Assembly: GCA_029255685.2 (NCBI GenBank)
Contig: CM055315.2
Span: 26,045,501-26,109,500, forward strand
Origin: Silene conica
Lineage: Eukaryota; Streptophyta; Magnoliopsida; Caryophyllales; Caryophyllaceae
Length of the DNA: 64,000 nucleotides
Direction: 5' to 3'
Shown: positions 35,027 to 46,060 of the stretch, in pieces
How positions within the stretch are numbered: the first letter of the stretch is position 1
Layout: each line of letters opens with the position of its first letter
Translations under genes and position numbers: made by a program
The notes under the pieces: model-generated
Told to the model about the DNA's origin: nothing
Databases searched by the model: none
Seen by the model: the letters and a program-made list of their open reading frames with translations, nothing else

Positions 35027-36096
35027 TGTGGGGAATAAAACGCGTATTCACCCTAAAAATTGCAGGATTATAATGAAATATGCAATTGTGAATATTGTCA
35101 TAAGATTAAAAACATGAGATAAGAAGTACAACCTTTAGTCCTCGCGCAAAAGGCCTAAGAACAGGAATTAATGCAAATTCCCTCCTATAACTTGCACCCA
35201 AGACTTAGTCTGAGACGTGGCCGCGTGTGCTAGAAATCTTCTCCAATTGCCTTGCAATATAGGGAGAGCCCTTGAGGTTTTAGATGTGAGATCTGAGGTT
35301 TTGGGAGAAGAGTGCTCTCAAAACCCTAATTTTACTTGAGAATTATGTTACAGTGCAACAAGAGTAACTGATATAAGGAGAGTCCTCCTCCTTATATAGT
35401 TATTTCGGCCGAATTGGGGTTTGGGTAGGAGTGGGCTTTCCACTCTTACCTTATCCCAATGCGTGATTCGACCCAATTAGCTTTAATATATTTCGCGGGT
35501 TTAATTTATAAATCGTAACATGTTATCAGATATTAATACAGTCGATATATTAATAACGGTCTGATAAAATACGATATTGTATAATTACCTAAATTAATAT
35601 AACTGTTTATATTAATACGCGAATATAATATTTAATTAAATATAACCGTTTATATTTAATTTACGAATTATTCTTGTAATCCGTATTAGCTAAAATTATT
35701 TAATCCGTATTAAATAGTAATTCTCAACATCTTATTGACTAATTTAATAGTCAATACCTCTGACTAACCGTTTAGTCATATCCGGCAAAATGTGACTGTA
35801 TTTTCATACCTTCACATCTCTCAAACGTGTCCTATAGGTGTGACGTATAGGGACCAGTTGACCACCGCCATCCGTATGACAATAACGTCAAACTTATCTA
35901 GCAAGCCAACCGTTATTGATAAACGTGGATCAACTGGTAATAATACAGAAGTATGCCCTTGTGATCCTTAAAGAGATTTAATAAGTCATTGTACTTAATT
36001 GTCAAGGACACCAGCCCCAACAATCTCCCACTTGTCCGTACAAGGGTATGTTCAATGACGTTATCACACTACATGTGGAGGACACAATCTCCAACA
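35027..36096 (-). mobile_element. Copia B 5' LTR (in element orientation)
   Basis: 1070 bp, TG..CA ends. A TATA box candidate, CTATATAAGG, lies on the minus strand at about 35390-35399, roughly 360 bp from the downstream LTR end. This LTR would drive transcription toward the polyprotein. Confidence 0.95.
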
Positions 36097-37469
36097 TATT
36101 TCTTTGCTTTTTTTATCAATATGTCAACCGTAATATTGAGCAAAGATTTGTTATGGTAGCATTATAGTATAAGCTTCCCTTTTTAGAATTACTTTTTCAC
36201 ATACGGACTTTAATCTTTCACATACACTTTTTCACAAAATTTTCATCTTCTACCTTTTTGCTAAACATAAACTCTCTTTCCTAAAAATAGACAAAACAAC
36301 TCATATATATGAGTCCTTAACCTAAATCGAATCAATTACTCTAAAAACTTAAACAATTGATTAGTAATATTGTATATTAACAATTATTAATACATTTTAC
36401 TGAAATTATTAAGTTTATATTTTATTGAAATTATATATATAGGGTTACCTGTGGTCGTCGAAGTCTTTGAGTTGTCCGTATCCACCGGATAGTGGGTGTC
36501 GTAGGTTTATTGTTGATTGTTGATTGATTACCGACTAAATTGTTAATTGTTTGTTAAATTGTTTATGATACACTGTGTTCATCTTAATAAACAATACAAC
36601 AGCAGCAAGTTTCATCTTAATGAACGTCGCGCCAACTTGCGGCTTTGTTCGAGTTTCAATTTTTTTTTCTAAAAATTATATCTTACTTTTAATTTTTGTT
36701 TTTAGTTTTGGTTTCTTTTCTTTTGTTTTCTTTTGTTTTTCTTTCTTTTTGTTTTAGTTTTAGTTTTTTCTTTTATAGTTTTAGTTTTTTTTGTTTTTGT
36801 TTCCTTTTTCTTAGTTTTTATTTCAATTTTTTAAATTTTGTTTTTGATTTTATTTAATTAATCAATTAACTCTTTTTTAGTTTTTATTTTTTTTTACGGT
36901 GGAGCGGTGAACGAGGCAGTTGGTTTAAGGGATGGAGTAGGAGAGAGAAAATCAATAGAGTGAATGATAAAAGAAATGGCAAGGATGGTGTGGTAAAAAT
37001 CGTATATGAAAGAGTAAAATCGTATGTGAAAAAGCACGTCTCTTCTTTTTTTAATCAATATGTCATGTAATATTAAGATTCGTAATAGTAAGATTTCTCG
37101 GCCAATATGTCACGTAATATTTCTTTTTTTAATCAATTCTTACTAAATATTAAGATTCGTGATTGATAACAAAATATGATTTCAATTTAAGTCAATTATT
37201 ACTAAGGTAATCTTCCTTTTCAATTTAAGCATACCGCTATTAACATAATCACGTAATCTTATTAGCCTGCCAATCTTCAATCACGTAATCACGAAATCTT
37301 TAATAGTTGCAATATTATTTTAATAGTTAATGTATAACTAAATGTTAACATATATAACTAAAATATATTTTAATAGTCCTAGGAATATTGAAAACATTTT
37401 AATTGGCTATTAAAATTTATAAATATTTAACAGAATTTTGAGAAAATATTTTTAGAAATGGCACCCGAA

Positions 37470-37794
37470 TGGAGGTAAATCATCTAAGAAATCGAGTGAT
37501 AAGTGCAACTGTTATTTCTGGTAGTCATATTGCATTGGTAGCAAGGTCTATATTCCCCGCATCACATTGACACCTTCCGACACTACCAAGTTCGCAGTTA
37601 AGTTCGAAAGGAGACAATTTCCTTTAGCGGTATGCTTTGCCATGACTATTAACAAAAGTCAAGGGTAATCTCTATCCCGTGTTGGACTTTATCTTCCTAG
37701 ACCTGTATTCACCCATTGCCAATTGTATGTTGCCTTATCTAGGGTTACAAGTAAGAATGGTCTAAAAGTCCTTCTTCTAGATGAAGACAAATGA
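37470..37794 (+). pseudogene. Helitron RepHel C-terminus (PIF1-like helicase), decayed
   Basis: Frames read in pieces give RNRVISATVISGSHIALVA, then TTKFAVKFERRQFPLAVCFA, MTINKSQG, VGLYLPRPVFTHCQLYVAL and KVLLLDEDK before TGA at 37792. These match the last conserved motifs of the helicase half of plant Helitron Rep/helicase proteins. Frameshifts and stops separate the pieces, and the Rep domain and helicase front are absent. It supports the Helitron call; no activity is expected. Confidence 0.8.
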
Positions 37795-38215
37795 ATGAGT
37801 AATAAAACATCTAATGTTGTTTACAAGGAGATTTTCGATAAACTATAAATTTGTCTTAGATTTTCTTATTTGATACAGTATTCTATTTTAATTTGTATTA
37901 GAGCCTTTTTTAAGTTAATTTATCTTTTATTTTAATTTATTTGTTCTTTCATTCTCCTAACTATTCGTCTTATAAATCTAACAATTTGATTCAACTAATA
38001 TAACCACAATCTTGACTATAATTTTCATTTTTTGTATTATATAGAACTTAACTATCTTAATTTTGGTTTTTTTTATAATTTTGTTATAAAATCCATATAT
38101 ATATATATAATGATATTATATTATTTTTTTTATTTTTAAAAAGTACACATGTTCGAATAAATAGAATTGGTTATATAATGATTTATAGCCATCTTTAAAA
38201 ATAGGTGTACACAAC

Positions 38216-38244
38216 CCCGTGATTTTTCACGGGTGTTACACTAG
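38216..38244 (+). other. Helitron 3' terminator hairpin and CTAG end
   Basis: Stem CCCGTGA / TCACGGG with a TTTT loop, then TGTTACA and CTAG, followed by host T. Confidence 0.9.
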
Positions 38245-38958
38245 TGAACATATAAATCAATAATTAACACATTACTAAGTTATACCAACATCAATAACCA
38301 TAATCTCATGTGAAACACACAATCAAACCACAAAAAGTGCTAATATTTGACAAAGGTCGAGTTTCTTATTATCGTCATCTTTTAGCTTCACAAATCACCG
38401 AGAATCGCCTCCAAGCTACTCCAATCGACCAAGCCCACAACTAGAAACACCATTAACGGTATTAAACTCGTAAAACGTGCATTAGAAGGGCACGGTCAGA
38501 TTATAAGACGGAAAGATTTTGGTATAGAAGTTACCTAGAAAGATGGAGGACAAGAAGGATCCGTAGGCGCAAAAATCGTCTCAATCGGATAAGAAATGAA
38601 GATTTTATGAAGAGATTTGTGAATTAGGGATTTTGTTTGAGATGAACAAATGAGTTTACTGTTTCTTATTTCCTCACTTGGAGAACAAGAAATAAGAGGA
38701 TGAGGAAAGGGCTAGGAAGCTTCCTTCCTCTATTTTCTTTTAAGTACAAATAATTGAGACGGGTTTAAAATGAAATGCTCGGGAAAGCTTGATACGGAAA
38801 TGCCAAAGGAATTATATAACATCTCAAGACTAAATAAACCTCAAGACGGGATTTACACGACATTTCTAAAATATACGAATGTAAATAAAATATTATTAAA
38901 TTCCGAAAAACACTTTAATTAAATTAAAATAAGGTTTACGAAAATATGGGATGTTTAA
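38245..38958 (-). mobile_element. Tekay-like solo LTR, segment 3 (5' end of the LTR)
   Basis: On the minus strand it begins with a mutated LTR start (TTTAAACATCCCATATTTTCG where E2 and E3 have TGTAACATCCCGTATTTTCG), followed by CGGAATTTAATAATATTTTA, also present in E2. The copia A coding sequence resumes immediately after it. Confidence 0.85.
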
Positions 38959-39923
38959 ATATGTGCTCTTATATGTTGATGATATCGTACTTACTACCTC
39001 TAGCAATTCCTTACTTCGCTGCATCATTAATGATTTATCAAAGGAGTTCGCAATGTCAGACCTTGGAAAATTAAATCACTTCCTCGGAATTCAGGTCACT
39101 CGGAATCGAAATGGGCTGTTTTTATCGCAAACTCAATATGCCCGGGATATTCTAAGTCGAGCTTCTATGTCCTCCTGCAACCCCATTGCAACACCTGTCG
39201 AAGCCGGGTCCAAATTAAGCTCCACAGCAGGTCCCTTGCTAGCTGATGCGGTGCTATACCGAAGCCTAGCTGGGGTTTTGCAATATCTTACGATAACTAG
39301 ATCCGACATTACCTATGTCATTAAACAAGTTTGTTTATTTATGCATGCCTCTCGTGAGCCTCATTTTCAATTCTTGACGCGTATATTACGATATGTTAAA
39401 AGGGACACTTGACTACAGTCTTACTCTTACTAAATCGACCACCCATAAGCTCACTGCCTATTCTGACGCTGATTGGGGTGGATGTCCCGACTCATGAAGG
39501 TCCACTTTCGGCTAATGTATTTTTCTTGGTGATAACTTGGTTTCTTGGTCCGCTAAGCGTCAAGCTACAGTTTCTAAGTCTAGTGCGGAAGCGGAATACA
39601 TGGGTGTTGTTAATGAAGTTACCGAGACGAGTTGGCTACGAAATTTGCCTTTTGAACTTCATGCTCCTATTTCCACGGCCAGCTTGATTTATTGTGATAA
39701 TGTCTCTACCGTTTACATGTCCGGCAACCCCATTCAACATCAGCGAACTAAGCATATTGAGATCGACAATCACTTCGTTCGCGATCAGGTTCCCCTTGGG
39801 AAAGTTCATGTTCTTCATGTTCCGACCGAATATCAATATGCCTACATTTTTACCAAAGATCTTCCCAAGCATCTCTTTACACGGTTTCGTTCTAACCTCA
39901 GCGTGTGTGCCTCTCTCGCTTAG
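38959..39923 (+). pseudogene. Copia A pol, 3' portion (RT end and RNase H)
   Basis: Continues the reverse transcriptase left at 9156: LLYVDDIVLT, then LGKLNHFLGIQV, ARDILSRASM and RSLAGVLQYLTITRSDITY to 39412, then after a frameshift RNase H with SWSAKRQATVSKSSAEAEY and IYCDNVSTVYMSGNP, ending at TAG 39921-39923. Removing the insert and one target copy would put the two parts back in register, which supports a simple insertion. The rest of copia A has many other lesions, so it was or became inactive. Confidence 0.92.
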
Positions 39924-39925
39924 AC

Positions 39926-40043
39926 TATGGGGGAGTATTAGTTGCGATATTCTCTCCTTGTAATTAGGCAATAGGTTAGCCCTTTGTACCTATATATGCT
40001 GCATTATGAAATCATACCCACTCAGGGATTTATATTATTTACA
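39926..40043 (+). mobile_element. Copia A polypurine tract and 3' LTR
   Basis: ATGGGGGAG (about 39927-39935) is the polypurine tract. The LTR runs 39936-40043 and matches 5673-5789. No clear target duplication outside the two LTRs was found, in keeping with the age of the element. Confidence 0.8.
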
Positions 40044-40532
40044 AATTTGTTCAAGCATTATTTTATATAATAAACATAATCTTAACTTATATTTTTGAAC
40101 TTAAACTAGTTTTTTTCGTTTATTTACTTTAAATTATAAATTTTTTAAAATTAATCTATCATAAAACGATATAATCTTTAGTAGATATCATTGATAAAAA
40201 TAATGTTACACTAATTAGAAAAAATAGAGCTAAACGAAATTTCGAGTCTAACCTTAATGCACCCGGACATAAATTTGTTTGAGTTTAGTTTGATCAATCT
40301 CGTATCCTGATTTAACCGGGCCAATTTTATAAGCTTATTGAGCGGGTTCAACTCTGTTAAGTCATTCGCCGTTGGCATATAAATTAATTAGATGCATTAG
40401 ACCGTCCATAAACAAGTAAGATTTCTTCCTAAAATCAATTAATTAATTTTAGGTGAAATCTCAATTGTTTGTGATTTGGTCTCATGCACCTATTTCTATA
40501 AACTGAGTGCAGCCGACTCAACAAACTCCTTA
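40044..40532. other. AT-rich DNA, no gene seen
   Basis: Low-complexity AT-rich sequence with phrases like CGAGTCTAAC and GAGCGGGTTCAACTC that may be MITE remnants. Nothing supported. Confidence 0.45.
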
Positions 40533-40868
40533 GAGCAATAACAATAGTAGTTCTTAGCATAAGAGTTGGTTACCAAGAACTTTATTTATATAGTTCTTCT
40601 ATTGCCTTTAAAGGTTTGTTCTTATTTTAAAGAACTAAGTTCTAAAATAAGAACCAAGTTCTTAACTCTTGGAAAATGAACAACCAATTAATATAGCTTT
40701 GTAGGATGTGAAAACCCATTCAACATTATTTATTTTATTATTTTTTTCACCTAAGAATTTTATATAAAGTTCTTCTATTGTGAACAAAAATTTTTAAAAA
40801 TTGGAATTGGTGTATTTTGATGTGGCATGTGAAGAACTTTATATAGAGTTCTACTATTGCTATTGCTC
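40533..40868. mobile_element. Tourist-like MITE (PIF/Harbinger), 336 bp
   Basis: Ends GAGCAATAACAATAGTAG and, in reverse complement, GAGCAATAGCAATAGTAG. Target duplication TTA at 40530-40532 and 40869-40871. No coding capacity. Size, TIR and TTA duplication fit Tourist MITEs mobilised by PIF/Harbinger transposases. Confidence 0.92.
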
Positions 40869-41304
40869 TTAATGGCCTAACCGTCTAGATAGTAACCACT
40901 AAAGCACCTCCATGAAAGGTTAAACTATCAAATAAAAATACAAAAATAAAAAAGGAAATTAAGTGGTTATTCAGTCGATCACACATTTGACACCCAATTA
41001 CCCAAAGCATAAGAAAAGAAACAACTTGGAAACTTGTCGCAATAAAACAGCAAAGTCTTGCTCCAATTTATTGACCGACTGACTGACTGGCCCATCTTAA
41101 GAATGACTTGGTTGACTGGCTCATCTTAAGGAATAGTCTAAATGCCTTTCACGTAACGTATTTGTTTCGCACCACAACACCATTACGTGTCACAAGTTCT
41201 GAGTCTTCTGACTCACAACTCACACGTAAAATGATTCACATAACACAACAAAAAAGATTGAAATAACTACCAACTCTCCTCTTACACCATTATTCCCGAG
41301 CCAC

Positions 41305-41490
41305 AAATTCTTATTTGTAAGTATCCAACGGTACATCCGTTGCAAATTTATAACGGGTTAAATATTATCCATTTAAATAGAAAAATATAAGTTTTTTGGG
41401 ATTCGCTATGGTTTATCTTATTTAATCAAGTTGGAAAACTTGACCCGTTAGAAGCTTGCGATGGATATATCCGTCACGAGGAAGACTTAC
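41305..41490. mobile_element. Small MITE, about 190 bp
   Basis: Begins CAAATTCTTATTTG and ends GAAGACTTA, with the inner phrases CGGTACATCCGTTGC and GATATATCCGTCAC inverted relative to each other. The same family as 41855-42040. Confidence 0.5.
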
Positions 41491-41497
41491 TGTTCCC

Positions 41498-42085
41498 AAG
41501 CAGTGGTCGCGGAAATGAGGCCGTCATTCAGTTTAATGCTTAATCTCATCTTATTTATCTTGACCTATTTTTACCCTTTTAAATTTTAAATAGAAGGTCA
41601 TTATTCAATCATTTTTTACTTTTTTTACTCTTAATTCCACCTTTTTTTATTGTTTTTTATTCTCGAACCAATAAAAATTATAGAGTCGTCACAAATATGG
41701 TCAATTTTGTTCAATTGACCTTGGTGAAGTATATAGCCACAAATTAAAATAGTTGGTCACCAATTAATTTGCTTAATTAACCATAATTAAACAAGGTCAT
41801 GACTACCCTCATGATCTTGTTTGGGGATGGTCTTACCTATGTTAATTTGCACAAATTCTTATTTGCAACGGCACAATCCGTCGCAAACTTGTGACGGATA
41901 CCGTTTTCTCTCACAAAATACTCACTTTTTCTCTCTCTCCAACACTATTTCTGTGGTCCCTTTTTCCACTAGCTCATTTTGTATCCATTTTATCTCACAA
42001 AATATCCGTCACAAATAGTGACCCATCGCAAGCAAGACTTACTAGTTAATTTGTGATCATATACTCAATCACTGTCAATTAGTGA
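41498..42085. mobile_element. Foldback element, left arm plus start of right arm
   Basis: 41498-41815 (starting AAGCAGTGGTCGCG) is an inverted counterpart of 63590-63997 (ending CGCGACCACTGCTTG), sharing blocks such as ACCAATTAATTTGCTTAATT and AACAAGGTCATGA. After a small MITE insert (41855-42040), 42048-42085 plus 63091-63290 form the right arm. The gypsy elements inserted into that arm. The arms are several hundred bp long, as in foldback or Mutator-like MITEs; no target duplication could be defined. Confidence 0.7.
41855..42040. mobile_element. Small MITE, about 185 bp
   Basis: The ends AAATTCTTATTTGCAACGG and (reverse complement) AAGTCTTGCTTGCGATGG match at most positions, differing mainly by transitions. 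Inner inverted phrases: CTTGTGACGGATAC and ATATCCGTCACAAAT. It interrupts the foldback element. Confidence 0.6.
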
Positions 42086-43104
42086 TGTAACATCCCGTAT
42101 TTTCGTAAAGGAATATTTTAATAATTTAAAGTGATTTCCGGAATTTAATAATATTTTAATATTTTTAAGATTTCCGTTAAGTTCTGTCTTAAAATCCCGT
42201 ATTTTCGTAAATTATATTTTTAAGATTTCCGTTAAGTTCCGTCTTAAAATCATTTAATCATAAAATGCCTTGTTCATTTAGTAATTTCCCGACTTGAGTT
42301 TCCGTATCACTTAATGACGTAAACCTGACTCAAGTAAAGGTGAAAGGACAACTTAAAAACCCTACATAAACCATCCATCGACATCTTCATTCCATCTTAT
42401 TTCATTTCACTGTAAACCAACAAACTCCATTTTTCTCTTTTAAAGAAGCTTCAAAAGATAATCTCGACCCCTTCCTCAACTCGTATCAAGGTAAATTTTA
42501 TATTTTCGGAATCCTCTCGAGATTTGCAATCTTTCTATCACTTTCAATTTCAGTTTCGTTTACTTTCATTTTTGGGCTGTTTTGACCCAATTCCGTTTCT
42601 AGCTTTCAAATTCCGTTTTTATGGTTGTAGGAGTTGGATTAGAGGATCCCGAGGTCGACTCTTACGTGACTGAAGAAGACTTTGGAGCTTAAACCGCAAA
42701 AACGTGACTATTATGAGTAACTCGACCTAAATTGTTAAAGTAGCATGCTTGTTGTGATTTTGGATGTGTTCTTGTGTTTAGGAACATGTTTAGGCTTGCT
42801 TTTATCTTCTTTATGATTCTTATCATGTTTATTGTTGAAGAATTATGTTACTTTCATCTTTTGGATGGAATTTGGGAGTATACATGGAGATCGGTATAAT
42901 TTGGGAATTTGGTTGTTATGCTTGTTTTAATGCTTGATTTTCTTCAACGATTATATATGAGATACACTTGGGATTGTTATGGGTTGCTATGTGTTGATAG
43001 TATAGGTTTTATATTAGAAATCATGGTTTAGAAGTGCTTGTCGAGGAAAATAGTGAATTGGCGAATTGCAGGAAACACGCGACGAAGGAAACCAACCCGC
43101 CACT

Positions 43105-43185
43105 GGGCGCAGGCTACGCCTCCCATGCGCAGGCTGCGTATACCCTTGTGCAGGCTTTGCACCCCCTTGCGCAGGCTGCGCAAAA
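43105..43185. repeat. GCGCAGGCTGCG repeats
   Basis: Four copies of GCAGGCT-centred sequence (for example GCGCAGGCTGCG) at about 20-bp spacing, near-palindromic. The 3' LTR has the same array at 48856-48918 with three copies. Confidence 0.85.
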
Positions 43186-43700
43186 ACCGCTGTAACTTTC
43201 TGCTCGTTTAATTGTTTTTCGAGCTGTTTTGGGGGCTTGTTTCCCAATTGTTTTTAGGATGTTTTAAGTGATGTTTGGTGGTATATATACTTGGATTTAA
43301 ATGTATATTGGAGCTAGTAAAGTCATCATAAGAAGCGTAGTTATCCGTCTCGAGTCGATTAGTTCATAAGGAATTGATTACGGCAATTGTGCATGAAGAT
43401 AGTTAACTTTTAGGGATTTTCTTGTGAAGAGTCTAAGCATATTTTAATCATGTTCTGAGGCTCATATAGTTGGTTTGAGATGTATATTTATTTGATGTGA
43501 GACTCTCAGCCAGTGGACCGGCCGCCTGTGGCCAACCGGCTGGGAGCCCCAATTAGCTATGTTTGCTTCATAACTTTTGATTCTCAAGTTGGATTTCGTT
43601 GATTCTTTTTCCGTATGCTTCGTATGTGTGTTTGAAGTCCCCGTAGTTCGGGCGACACTTAATTGGGTTCGGGAATGGAGTGAGGATAGAGACCCCCCGG

Positions 43701-43712
43701 TTGGGCAACCGA
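43701..43712 (+). other. GNRA-type hairpin, E2 5' LTR
   Basis: Stem TTGG, loop GCAA, stem CCGA (one G:U pair). A second copy of the block at 43865-43910 has the loop region ACAA after losing bases, so it is degenerate. Confidence 0.55.
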
Positions 43713-43999
43713 AAGGGAAACCGGCTCTCCCTCGACTTAGTTCCTGGGGTTAATTAAGTGTTGATTGAGTGTTTATCAAGAGTAGATCGTTTATCAGTTA
43801 ATTTTGTTGTAGTCCCAGGAATTGGGCGACATTTATGTTGGGTTCGGGAATGGATTTGGAGAAAGACCCCCCGGCCGACAACCGGAAGGGAGACCGGCTC
43901 TCGCCTCAAACTAGTCTCGAAGTCAACTAAGTGTTGATTGGATGTGGTGAAGTAATTGATTTGTGGTTTAGTGAGAGCCTCCTTCGGAGATTTGGTTGT

Positions 44000-44265
44000 T
44001 GAACCACTTAGTGGTTGGTTCATTGTGTTAGCTTCGTGTGAACCAATTAGTGGTTGGTTCCTTTTTCGTGCGAACCCCTTAGTGGGTGGTTCTTTCTTTG
44101 TGTGAACCACTTAGTGGTTGGTTCTAGCTTCGTGGTCGAACCCTTTCATGGGTGGTTCTTTCTCGTTGTCGAACCCCTTCGTGGGTGGTTCTTTCTCCTT
44201 GTTGAACCCCTTTCGTGGCTGGTTCCTTGTTCTGTGGTTGAACCCCTTTGTGGGTGGTTCGTGTA
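44000..44265 (+). repeat. GAACC/GGTTC hairpin array, 8 units, about 33-bp period
   Basis: Units start at 44001, 44040, 44072, 44104, 44138, 44171, 44204 and 44240. Most read GAACC, a centre such as ACTTAGTGGTT or CCTTAGTGGGT, then GGTTC, so the outer arms GAACC and GGTTC pair in each unit. In the 3' LTR the same array is split by the CACTA element (49705-49881 and 52038-52140). Confidence 0.85.
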
Positions 44266-44827
44266 TGATTTGTATATACTTGCCTGGGTTGGGGTACTGT
44301 GTTATATACTGTTGATACGTGTTTAGACATACCTGAGTTGCGGTATGTTACCTATTTGCATGATTATGTTAGGAAGAGCTTTTGACAGATACTTCACATG
44401 ACTGTTTATGTTGGATTATGATACTTGTAATTATATGTTCTGTGTTGTATGACAATAGGTGGCTATGAGAGCTCTAGTCACTTCCCACTGACTGTGGCGC
44501 ACATGTTGTATGTGTGTAGGTACATGAGGCTGTTTGCAGGGGGTTACGTTGAGGCTAGCGAGCGATGATCCTATCATCGATGACTTTCCTTTATCGTGTA
44601 GCTAGACCTTAGACTTATGATTTCCGTACTTTGTGCCTGTAGGGATATGCTATCCCGGGCTACTTTTGTATTATACCTAAATAGTTATTTAGGTCTATAT
44701 CTTCCGCATGTTTAGTATTGTTAAAACACCTCGCATGTTTTATTTATCTCATCAAAAGTTTTAAATCTATGCATTTTTCGTGCATTTTGTATGTTTACAT
44801 TTCCGCTGCCGCGAGGGGTTTTACATT

Positions 44828-44839
44828 TGGTATCAGAGC
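44828..44839 (+). promoter_or_regulatory. E2 primer-binding site
   Basis: TGGTATCAGAGC two bases after the LTR: complementary to initiator-Met tRNA. Confidence 0.95.
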
Positions 44840-44990
44840 GTTATCGCTCCCGACGCACTCATGTAATCCCCAAACTTAACTTGACCAATAACTTGAATAA
44901 TGAATGAGAGATTTGGGTAGAGTTAAGGAGAAGTGGTAGACTGTTTTTGCTTGTTAATTGTTAGGGTAACACCGTTTTCTATTTTGAAGG

Positions 44991-46060
44991 ATGGTGAGAC
45001 CGTCAGCCGCAGAGAATACTATAATGCAAGCACTTCTGCAAGTCCTAGAGAACCCGAGGGTTCAGGCCGAAGCTGTCCCTCCTCCTCCTCCGCATGGTAA
45101 CGATACTAACAGACCTGGTGGCTTTTCCTAGATTATTGTCTCTCAGATGGATATGAGCCATGCGAAGACCTACGGCGGTGAAGTTGACCCAGTTGCCTTA
45201 TCAGAGTGGTTTAGAGATATGGAGAAGAGCTTCTCCATGTACTCAGTTGTGAGGGAGGATAGGGTACATTTAGCTGCTCACTTTCTGACGCTTGAGGCAG
45301 ACCGTTGGTGGATGCTTACTGGTCCAAGTTTCCTCCTTGATCCGTTGTTTGATTAAGACATGTTCAAAGACAAGATAGATACCCCTTCTACCCAAAGGAG
45401 CTTCGTTCGCAAAGATTGAAAAAGCTCATGGATCTCAAACAAGGAAAGAGGATAGTGCAAGAGTTCACGGACAAGTATAATCAGTTGGCTCACTTTGCTT
45501 CTCGGTTCGTAAGGGATAAATCCGAGAGAGTCTACTTCTGCAGAGGGAAGCTAAGTCCTCGCATCGAGAGCATGATTCGCTGAGATTCTACTTCTTTCGT
45601 GGAGGTTTACAACGATGCCATTTGGGCAGAGGGATCGATTAAGGTTATAGACGAGGAGATCCAAGCCCTCTCCCTACCTAGTTTTTCACCAGCTTGCCCT
45701 CAAGGCAAGAGACCCTCTACTTCTTCGCCATCTTCTCCCCGTGCAAGCAAGATGCAGCTGGTGCATTCTGGTGGACTTTCTACCCTAACTACTGCTTCCA
45801 GAGGCAAAGGACCCCAGGGTACCGAACGTCGTCAAGACCATCGCTCGGGTACGCGTCGCTTTGGGAGACCGCGATTGTGCTATAATTGTAGGAAGCCCGG
45901 ACATCTAGCCGTAGGATGCCTTGAGAAGGATGCTACCGACAATGCCGCTGCCGCTGTCCAAAGACCGAAGGCCAAGGGTACTGTGTTCGTGATGAGTCGT
46001 GCTGCATCCGAGACTTGCCCTCAGTTGATCACTGGTAAGTCTTTATCGTTGACGTTTCCC
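44991..46060 (+). pseudogene. E2 gag, broken
   Basis: Starts MVRPSAAEN like the E3 gag (MVRPRAADN) and is colinear with it through [20 protein letters not shown] and LTLEADRWW. Lesions: TAG at 45129-45131 (Trp in E3), TAA at 45354, a frameshift near 45360, TGA near 45582 (Arg in E3). It has one zinc knuckle, CYNCRKPGHLAVGC, where E3 has two. Similarity ends near VMSRAASETCPQLITG, so protease, RT, RNase H and integrase were never reached or were lost. The element would have needed proteins from a relative such as E3. Confidence 0.88.

Larger units (their letters stand above)
27389..36096 (-). mobile_element. Copia B: structurally complete Ty1/copia element
   Basis: Two LTRs (27389-28457 and 35027-36096), a primer-binding site, a single long polyprotein on the minus strand and a 5-bp target duplication TATTT (27384-27388 and 36097-36101). 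The LTRs look identical except for one A in a run (CCCTAAAATTGC against CCCTAAAAATTGC). This implies a very recent insertion into the Helitron. Confidence 0.96.
27169..38244 (+). mobile_element. Helitron (with nested copia B)
   Basis: The 5' end TC followed by ATTATATATATTAAAG is typical of plant Helitrons. The 3' end has a perfect 7-bp hairpin (CCCGTGA, TTTT, TCACGGG at 38216-38233) and CTAG 8 bases after it. The insertion lies between A (27168) and T (38245), as Helitrons do, and the flanks rejoin the solo LTR. A decayed PIF1-like helicase end lies at 37470-37794. Without the nested copia B (8.7 kb) it is about 2.4 kb. The exact 5' base is uncertain by 3 bases because TC occurs twice. Regions 27175-27388 and 36102-37469 hold no supported gene; 36660-36890 is T-rich. 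Confidence 0.85.
42086..44825 (+). mobile_element. E2 5' LTR, 2.74 kb
   Basis: Starts TGTAACATCCCGTATTTTCG and ends GCGAGGGGTTTTACA. It contains GCGCAGGC repeats (43105-43185), a GC-palindrome block (43500-43552), two copies of the CCCCCCGG hairpin block (43691 and 43865) and a GAACC..GGTTC hairpin array (44000-44265). Reading frames inside it are not conserved genes. Confidence 0.92.
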
